A stretch of 10,236 nucleotides of DNA, taken from contig CAMEXG010000065.1 of assembly GCA_945947045.1 (NCBI GenBank), positions 1-10,236 of the forward strand, in the 5' to 3' direction. The position numbers were made by a program, and so were the translations under genes. Below the pieces are notes generated by a model, which made no database searches, was not told the origin of the DNA, and worked only from the letters and a program-made list of their open reading frames with translations. Of this stretch, positions 6,252 through 10,236 are shown in pieces. Every line of letters starts with the position of its first letter. The stretch's first letter is position 1. The stretch is from an uncultured Spirochaetales bacterium (GTDB taxonomy: Bacteria; Spirochaetota; Spirochaetia; Sphaerochaetales; Sphaerochaetaceae).

Positions 6252-7094
6252 ATGATATATGTTCTCTATAATCCTCAGGCAGGAAATAATACAGGATATG
6301 AGAAGTCAAAAGAACTTGACCACATATATAAAAATGAAACTTTAGAATACATTGATATTACAGAGCTCAAGGATTATGAGTCTTTCTTTAATGAAAAAGT
6401 AAAAGATAATGACAAAGTAGTCATTGCTGGCGGAGACGGAACGTTAAATAGGTTCATTAATAATACAGATTCCCTGTCATATCCATGTACTATCTACTAT
6501 TATCCTGTAGGAAGCGGAAACGACTTTGCCAGAGATGTAGAAAAGGAGAAACCCTTCCCCGTCAACGAATACATAGAAAACCTACCTATTGTTGAAGTCA
6601 AGGGAAAGAAGTACAGGTTTATTAATGGCGTAGGATATGGCATCGACGGCTACTGCTGTGAAGTGGGAGACAGTCTCAGAGGAAAGAGCGAGAAAGAAAT
6701 AAACTATACATCTATTGCAATAAAAGGCCTTCTCTTCCATTACAAGCCTACAAAAGCCACAGTCACAGTGGACGGTGTGAAACACACTTATGAGAAAGTA
6801 TGGCTTGCTCCTACAATGCATGGTAGATTCTATGGAGGCGGAATGATTCCTGCTCCTGGGCAGACTAGAGAAGAAAACAACAGACTATCTGTAATGGTCA
6901 TGTATGGAAAGGGAAAGATCAAGACTCTGATGGTATTCCCATCCATCTTCAAAGGTGAACATGTAAAGCATAAAGATATGGTGGATGTTCTATCAGGAAA
7001 AACAATTAAAGTCGAGTTTGACAAGCCGACAGCTCTTCAGATCGACGGAGAGACAATTCTAAACGTTACATCATATACAGCGACGGTTGCATAA
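6252..7094 (+). CDS. Diacylglycerol/lipid kinase family protein (YegS/DgkB-like)
   Basis: This 280-residue protein belongs to the diacylglycerol kinase catalytic-domain family, soluble enzymes that phosphorylate a lipid hydroxyl with ATP at the membrane face. Visible motifs are the N-terminal YNPQAGNN (6-13), the nucleotide-binding VVIAGGDGTLNRFIN (56-70), PVGSGNDFAR (85-94), NGVGYGIDGY (125-134), GGGMIPAPGQTREENNRLSV (195-214) and a C-terminal LQIDGE. Length is close to the family norm of about 300. The substrate cannot be told from sequence: diacylglycerol, undecaprenol-like and sphingoid substrates all occur in the family. It has no predicted membrane segment. It carries its own promoter (6182-6210) and follows the terminator of the nitrogen operon, so it is an independent unit. 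AGGAG lies 10 bases before the ATG, at the long end of normal spacing; no better start is present. Confidence 0.9.
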   Translation: MIYVLYNPQAGNNTGYEKSKELDHIYKNETLEYIDITELKDYESFFNEKVKDNDKVVIAGGDGTLNRFINNTDSLSYPCTIYYYPVGSGNDFARDVEKEKPFPVNEYIENLPIVEVKGKKYRFINGVGYGIDGYCCEVGDSLRGKSEKEINYTSIAIKGLLFHYKPTKATVTVDGVKHTYEKVWLAPTMHGRFYGGGMIPAPGQTREENNRLSVMVMYGKGKIKTLMVFPSIFKGEHVKHKDMVDVLSGKTIKVEFDKPTALQIDGETILNVTSYTATVA

Positions 7095-7116
7095 AATAGG
7101 GAGCGCTACAAAAAGA

Positions 7117-7148
7117 GGACCCGTGATGACATCTCTGCTTCACGGGCC
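7117..7148. repeat. Hairpin after the lipid kinase gene
   Basis: CCCGTGA (7120-7126) pairs with TCACGGG (7140-7146). GG (7117-7118) and CC (7147-7148) extend the stem across a bulged A. On the plus strand no T-run follows, so it is not a canonical terminator for the kinase gene. On the minus strand the stem is followed by TCTTTTTG, a better U-tract, although no leftward gene lies to the right to need it. It may be a 3' end-forming structure or part of an unannotated RNA. Confidence 0.5.
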
Positions 7149-7202
7149 AAAACACTAAGAGCGAATATGACAAAAGTTGCTACCCCTAACCACCTTTGTC
7201 TT

Positions 7203-7226
7203 GTAAATCCTACACATGGGATTTAC
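7203..7226. repeat. 8-bp perfect inverted repeat upstream of the TatD-like gene
   Basis: GTAAATCC (7203-7210) and GGATTTAC (7219-7226) are exact reverse complements around an 8-base spacer, TACACATG. It lies 28 bases before a candidate -35 box (7254-7259), where it could be an operator or an RNA hairpin. With the hairpin at 7117-7148 it makes the 222-base gap 7095-7316 unusually structured. The rest of that gap shows no recognised riboswitch or RNA family. Confidence 0.4.
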
Positions 7227-7253
7227 CTATAGAACAATTCTTCTTGCAATAGG

Positions 7254-7283
7254 TTACACTCTTTTTTCCTTTTGCGATATTGT
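7254..7283 (+). promoter_or_regulatory. Candidate promoter of the TatD-like gene
   Basis: TTACAC (7254-7259) and TATTGT (7278-7283) are 18 bases apart, the same -10 hexamer and spacing as the proposed glnN promoter. Both boxes are only 4/6 matches. The gene's AAGGAG (7295-7300) falls shortly after the expected start. Confidence 0.3.
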
Positions 7284-7316
7284 TTTATATGATTAAGGAG
7301 AAAAAATACACAAAAA

Positions 7317-7958
7317 ATGTTTAATTGTCATGCCCATCCCGGTCTTTACACTAAAAACGCACTTGTATGCACAGCAAGTATTGACGAGATATCACGACTA
7401 TCTCCATTTCCTTATAGGAGTCTAGGTAGTCTTCCTGGTTATAAGACGGACATGTCAATTATTGAAAACTGGGCAAAGACGGAGACATTTATCGGGGAAG
7501 TCGGTGTCGATAAACGTTTTGACAACAAAGAGCGGCAATTCTCAATTCTCTCCGACATTCTTAGTATTGCAGAAAAGCACCACAACATCGTTATTTTTCA
7601 TCAAGTGGGATGGACAGAAGAGTTTCTTAATACTGTTTTCTCCTTTAATCTATGTGGTTTTATTGTCCACAGCTTCAGCATGTCCTATGAAATATATAAA
7701 GAAATAGGGAGGCATAATGGACTTGTGTCTCTTTCTCCCAAAGCTGAAAAGACAAAGTTTTTCTCCACACTTAGGGAAAGAGGAATCATATACCCATTTC
7801 TTACAGAGACAGATACAGAAACAGGAATAGAGGAGAGGGAAATCCTCAAAACCTGGAATGATAAACTCTCCTCCATTTTCCATATAGACATGGAGAAAGA
7901 AGTGGAAGATACATTCTTCTCTTACATCTCTTCTTGTCCTCTTTTAGGACAGAAATAA
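7317..7958 (+). CDS. TatD-family metal-dependent hydrolase, small and divergent
   Basis: This 213-residue protein fits the TatD-type amidohydrolase barrel, a family of metal-dependent DNases and related hydrolases. The expected metal ligands are visible in order: HxH in NCHAHPGL (His5, His7), Glu61 in FIGEVGVD, His95 in IVIFHQVG, His118 in GFIVHSFS, and Asp166 in FLTETDTE. The spacing follows the family, but the protein is about 50 residues shorter than typical TatD (about 260), and the motifs are looser (NCHAH rather than DTHCH; HSFS rather than HCFS). The last approximately 30 residues lack the usual C-terminal NP-rich segment. It may therefore be a specialised relative; function beyond metal-dependent hydrolysis is not inferred. 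AAGGAG (7295-7300) is 16 bases before this ATG, much longer than optimal, and no in-frame ATG, GTG or TTG lies closer. It stands alone between the lipid kinase and lipoprotein genes. Confidence 0.75.
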   Translation: MFNCHAHPGLYTKNALVCTASIDEISRLSPFPYRSLGSLPGYKTDMSIIENWAKTETFIGEVGVDKRFDNKERQFSILSDILSIAEKHHNIVIFHQVGWTEEFLNTVFSFNLCGFIVHSFSMSYEIYKEIGRHNGLVSLSPKAEKTKFFSTLRERGIIYPFLTETDTETGIEEREILKTWNDKLSSIFHIDMEKEVEDTFFSYISSCPLLGQK

Positions 7959-8034
7959 TAAAGTTTCAGTAAAATTAAAAAAAGAATTCAAAATCATTAA
8001 TCATTTTTCCGTATTTTCACGTCTTAAAAGATAT

Positions 8035-8040
8035 AAGGAG
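8035..8040 (+). promoter_or_regulatory. Ribosome binding site deciding the lipoprotein start
   Basis: AAGGAG lies 8 bases before the ATG at 8049-8051 but only 2 bases before the upstream in-frame ATG at 8043-8045. This favours the second ATG as the true start. No convincing promoter hexamers were found in 7959-8034. Confidence 0.65.
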
Positions 8041-8048
8041 AAATGAGT

Positions 8049-9119
8049 ATGAGAAAATTGCTCACATTATTATTATGCCTAATGGCACTTGCATCGGTCT
8101 TCATCTCTTGCAACGCAGAACAGCAAGGGAGTGATTTGGCGACAGTCAGACTATCTATCGATAGTGAAAGATCCAGAACAATAAATGCGGACGGAAACTT
8201 GGTGGCAAAGTATCGCTTTGACTTAATTCAGGAAGATGTAACTGAGTATTCTTTCAGCTTTGATAAAAGCGAAGGCGGCGTCTACACCATGACAGGTATC
8301 AAGCCCGGTACTTATACATTAGCTTGTTATGCCTTGAACGCTGAAGAAAAAGTGGTTTCGAAAATAATCCAGGAATCAAAGAAACTGACGAGAGGTGCAA
8401 ACTCCTTCACCGTTTCTTTCTCTTCTTATCAATCGGAGGAAACCGGAAAGATTAATTTTACTGTCAAGTGGACCCCTGGGGATTATGGTACTACTAAAGT
8501 AAATATCACAGGTACCGTAAAACCTTTGACAGGTGTTGCTAAGACAATTGATTTTCCAGTAACTGGAGACACAAACAATGGAAACATCGAAGCTAGTGTT
8601 TCAAACCTTCCAATCGGATCTTACCTAGTAAGTATTGTGGGTAAAGCAGGATCAAAGTCTGTATTCGGCATCAACGAAGTCATAGTAATATCACCAGGCA
8701 TTGAATTAAATGTGGAATATAATTTCACAGGTAGTGCCGCTACATCTTCAATTACAGTTGTGGATAATCTTGTAAAACCATTTACAGGAACACTTACAGC
8801 CTCAAATGGAAGCAAGTTCCCGGAGATCAATATGAATCTCTCTATCAATCAAATTAAACTCCCGGAAAGTATTTATAAAGATGAAAGCGGCAATATTAAA
8901 AACATTACAATTGATTGGTACGCGGAAGACTATAAATATAAAACAACTACTGTCCAGTATAATCCGAACGGGCCTACAACAACATCTGTCACCATGGGGG
9001 CTATTTACGGATCAGCCTATTATTCAGCAGTGTTCTATATTGATGGTGTCAATGATTCTTTGGGATCGGAGAAGATTACTATCAATTATGATGCTTCAAC
9101 AGGAACAATTGTCCAATAA
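8049..9119 (+). CDS. Predicted lipoprotein with repeated beta-rich modules, function unknown
   Basis: I do not recognise a named family. From the chosen start the protein has 356 residues and opens with a lipoprotein signal: MRKLL, a hydrophobic stretch, and a relaxed lipobox VFISC with the acylated Cys near residue 21, a pattern tolerated in spirochaetes. The rest lacks membrane segments and is rich in Ser, Thr, Gly, Tyr and Val, typical of extracytoplasmic beta-sandwich domains. Two related modules can be seen: one around TGIKPGTYTLACYALNAEEK (residues about 81-100), the other around SNLPIGSYLVSIVGKAGSK (about 186-204). Each has a hydrophobic strand, a [IL]xxGxY turn and a following strand ending in an aromatic strand. 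A third beta-rich section ends the protein. It is probably anchored in a membrane facing the periplasm or the cell surface; adhesion or binding is only a guess. The ATG at 8049 is preferred over 8043 because of ribosome binding site spacing. It ends in a hairpin shared with the convergent gene. Confidence 0.8.
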   Translation: MRKLLTLLLCLMALASVFISCNAEQQGSDLATVRLSIDSERSRTINADGNLVAKYRFDLIQEDVTEYSFSFDKSEGGVYTMTGIKPGTYTLACYALNAEEKVVSKIIQESKKLTRGANSFTVSFSSYQSEETGKINFTVKWTPGDYGTTKVNITGTVKPLTGVAKTIDFPVTGDTNNGNIEASVSNLPIGSYLVSIVGKAGSKSVFGINEVIVISPGIELNVEYNFTGSAATSSITVVDNLVKPFTGTLTASNGSKFPEINMNLSINQIKLPESIYKDESGNIKNITIDWYAEDYKYKTTTVQYNPNGPTTTSVTMGAIYGSAYYSAVFYIDGVNDSLGSEKITINYDASTGTIVQ

Positions 9120-9129
9120 AAGATTCCTT

Positions 9130-9154
9130 GGGCCTCAGTTTATTCCTGAGGTCC
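9130..9154. terminator. Bidirectional terminator hairpin between convergent genes
   Basis: GGGCCTCAG (9130-9138) pairs over 9 positions, with one G-T, with CTGAGGTCC (9146-9154) around the loop TTTATTC. Rightward it is followed by ATTCTTTATC and leftward by AAGGAATCTTTTATT, both only moderately T-rich. It lies 10 bases after the lipoprotein stop. The stop codon of the leftward gene (9140-9142) falls inside the loop, so that gene's last codons form part of the stem. Confidence 0.65.
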
Positions 9155-10111
9155 ATTCTTTATCTCGTACCTATACCTACGAAGAATACTTCTGGCGTCA
9201 ATAATCTTAGTCTTCATGGCAGCGTCGAGGTTAATAAATGACTCACCATTAATAAACCAGGATAGATCCAAAACACTGTCTTTCAAGCCAAGACCTATGC
9301 TCTTCCCCCCATTTCCGCCTTCTTTAATCTTTCCTATCATTAGAGAGACAGCTTTCTCCATGTCCTTGCTTATTGAAAGAATTACAGTAGAATCCAATGG
9401 ATAATATCCATCACCCACAATCACATACCTACCCCACTCTCTGGCTTTCTCTATAGCAATATCAGCTCTATTATTTATCAGAGTATAAATGATGTCAACG
9501 CCATCTCTATAGAGAATATCGCATATGATTTTTATGGTTTCGTCATCTGTGTTTTCTTCTATATAGTATGCCTCTACGCTAATATCGCCCCCCATTTCCT
9601 TTAAGCCACTGATAAATGCATCGGCGTTTTCATCTCCAGAATAGGCTACCAAACCAATCTTCCTGGTATCTGTCAAAGAATATGCACCTATACCACATAG
9701 AAATGAAAGAGGAGTGTAATCATAATAAAACTCTGTATAGTTATGGGAGAGGGAGGAAGATTTGGTATCGGAAATAGAAGCAAAAACTATATCCGAATAC
9801 TCGAAGGCAAGGTTTCTTACTATTGAGCTACTTTCTCCATAGGAGAGTATTGCATCATAATTACCGCCAACAGCACTTAACACCATAGATTCAGCTTCAA
9901 ACTTATTGTTTATTCTCAAGATGTCTACCTGTAGGTATGGATAATGCTCTTTAACGGCAATATCTGAACCTTTTACTATGGGCGAATAAGATTTATCTGT
10001 AATCAAAGCAAAGTGACTGTGATCTTTAAAGAGATCCACTTCACTAGACCCCTGAGAGAAAAGAAGAGAACAACACAATATCAGCAATACAAATACAAGA
10101 CTCTTTTTCAT
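9140..10111 (-). CDS. BMP-family (PnrA/TmpC-like) periplasmic substrate-binding protein, divergent
   Basis: This 323-residue exported protein resembles the BMP/PnrA family of binding proteins, which bind nucleosides or related ligands for ABC transporters. It begins MKKSLVFVLLILCCSLLFSQGSSE, a signal peptide probably cut near FSQ; Cys13 and Cys14 sit too early and in a poor context for a clear lipobox, but a lipoprotein is not excluded. The two-lobed fold is suggested by FALITDKSYS (lobe 1 start), YDAILSYGESSSIVRNLAFE (the family's probe for a ligand-related segment), FLCGIGAYSLTDTRKIGLV, DIIYTLINNRADIAIEKARE and VIVGDGYYPLD, then KSIGLGLKDSVLDLSW at the end. The usual GxxDxSFN ligand motif near the N-terminus is not preserved (DKSYSPIVK), so its ligand may differ. 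The ATG follows AGAGG. No permease or ATPase gene is adjacent. An extended -10 promoter lies directly upstream. Confidence 0.8.
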   Translation of the reverse strand: MKKSLVFVLLILCCSLLFSQGSSEVDLFKDHSHFALITDKSYSPIVKGSDIAVKEHYPYLQVDILRINNKFEAESMVLSAVGGNYDAILSYGESSSIVRNLAFEYSDIVFASISDTKSSSLSHNYTEFYYDYTPLSFLCGIGAYSLTDTRKIGLVAYSGDENADAFISGLKEMGGDISVEAYYIEENTDDETIKIICDILYRDGVDIIYTLINNRADIAIEKAREWGRYVIVGDGYYPLDSTVILSISKDMEKAVSLMIGKIKEGGNGGKSIGLGLKDSVLDLSWFINGESFINLDAAMKTKIIDARSILRRYRYEIKNGPQE

Positions 10112-10128
10112 TTTTCCTCTTTTAATCT

Positions 10129-10137
10129 AGTATAGCA
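10129..10137 (-). promoter_or_regulatory. Extended -10 promoter of the BMP-family gene
   Basis: The minus strand reads TGCTATACT: a 5/6 -10 box TATACT (10129-10134) with the TGn extension. No good -35 box exists at 17 bases, where the U-tract of the upstream terminator lies. The predicted start near 10122 gives a leader of about 10 bases, just enough for the AGAGG ribosome binding site. Confidence 0.5.
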
Positions 10138-10150
10138 GAGTCTTACAAAT

Positions 10151-10180
10151 AAAAAAGCCACCGATACATCGACCAGTGGC
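10151..10180 (-). terminator. Intrinsic terminator of the gene at the right edge
   Basis: Read leftward, GCCACTG (10174-10180) pairs with CGGTGGC (10157-10163), including one G-T pair, around a 10-base loop. Six T residues follow (10151-10156 on the plus strand are A). It lies 18 bases after the stop at 10199-10201. Confidence 0.75.
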
Positions 10181-10198
10181 ATCTTAATTAAAGCATGA

Positions 10199-10236
10199 TT
10201 ACTTTTTCTTATGTCTCATTGCTCTGAGCTTTTTCT
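10199..10236 (-). CDS. C-terminal end of a very basic protein, possibly ribosomal
   Basis: Leftward codons from the window edge read KKLRAMRHKKK and then TAA (10199-10201), followed by a strong terminator. Seven of the eleven residues are Lys, Arg or His, a tail typical of small ribosomal proteins. Too little is visible to name it. The open frame with a stop right before a terminator is the main reason to call a real gene here. Confidence 0.5.
   Translation of the reverse strand, partial: KKLRAMRHKKK

Noticed and set aside
7941..7955. GTCCT...AGGAC hairpin at the end of the TatD-like gene as a terminator
   Set aside because: The stem is only 5 pairs, inside the coding sequence, and no T-run follows.
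8043..8048. Upstream in-frame ATG as the lipoprotein start
   Set aside because: Only 2 bases separate it from AAGGAG; the ATG at 8049 has the normal spacing and begins a standard MRK signal peptide.
8881..9204. 107-codon rightward ORF inside the end of the lipoprotein gene
   Set aside because: It is out of frame with a well-supported gene and crosses the terminator hairpin; its product looks like a random translation.

Overview
The window most likely comes from an anaerobic, host-associated bacterium, with a spirochaete (Sphaerochaeta/Treponema-like) as the best guess. The support is indirect: a relaxed lipobox (FISC) on a repeat-built surface lipoprotein, an exported BMP-family protein with a signal peptide ending LLFSQGSSE, a type III glutamine synthetase, an archaeal/clostridial-type glutamate synthase split into separate domain proteins, moderately low GC, and strong AGGAG ribosome binding sites. 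No rRNA, tRNA, CRISPR array, insertion sequence or phage gene was seen. The longest stretch without a gene is 268 bases (2109-2376), and it is a divergent promoter region.

Left half (1-6107): a nitrogen-assimilation locus. Two leftward genes encode parts of a split glutamate synthase: the class II glutaminase subunit (1020-2108) and a ferredoxin/FMN subunit (1018 to beyond the left edge). The FMN subunit is interrupted at 599-601 by an in-frame TAG. On both sides of that codon the same frame encodes one continuous family-like protein. Divergently transcribed are glnN (type III glutamine synthetase) and asnB (glutamine-hydrolysing asparagine synthetase), which form a tight two-gene operon ended by a strong intrinsic terminator at 6077-6107. 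A promoter and a complete intrinsic-terminator hairpin lie in the short leader before glnN, suggesting transcription attenuation. GlnN makes glutamine; the glutamate synthase and AsnB both use glutamine as amide donor, so one control region feeds the whole circuit.

Right half (6108-10236): separate, unrelated units. There is a YegS/DgkB-type lipid kinase with a good sigma70-like promoter, then a 222-base intergenic region with two hairpins, a small TatD-family hydrolase, and an orphan lipoprotein with repeated beta-rich modules. A leftward BMP-family periplasmic binding protein converges on the lipoprotein gene, and the two share a terminator hairpin at 9130-9154 that contains the BMP stop codon. 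At the right edge are the last 11 full codons of a very basic, ribosomal-protein-like leftward gene and its terminator.

No clearly new multi-gene system is visible. The items most worth attention are the TAG inside the glutamate synthase FMN subunit, the attenuator-like glnN leader, and the structured region at 7101-7226.
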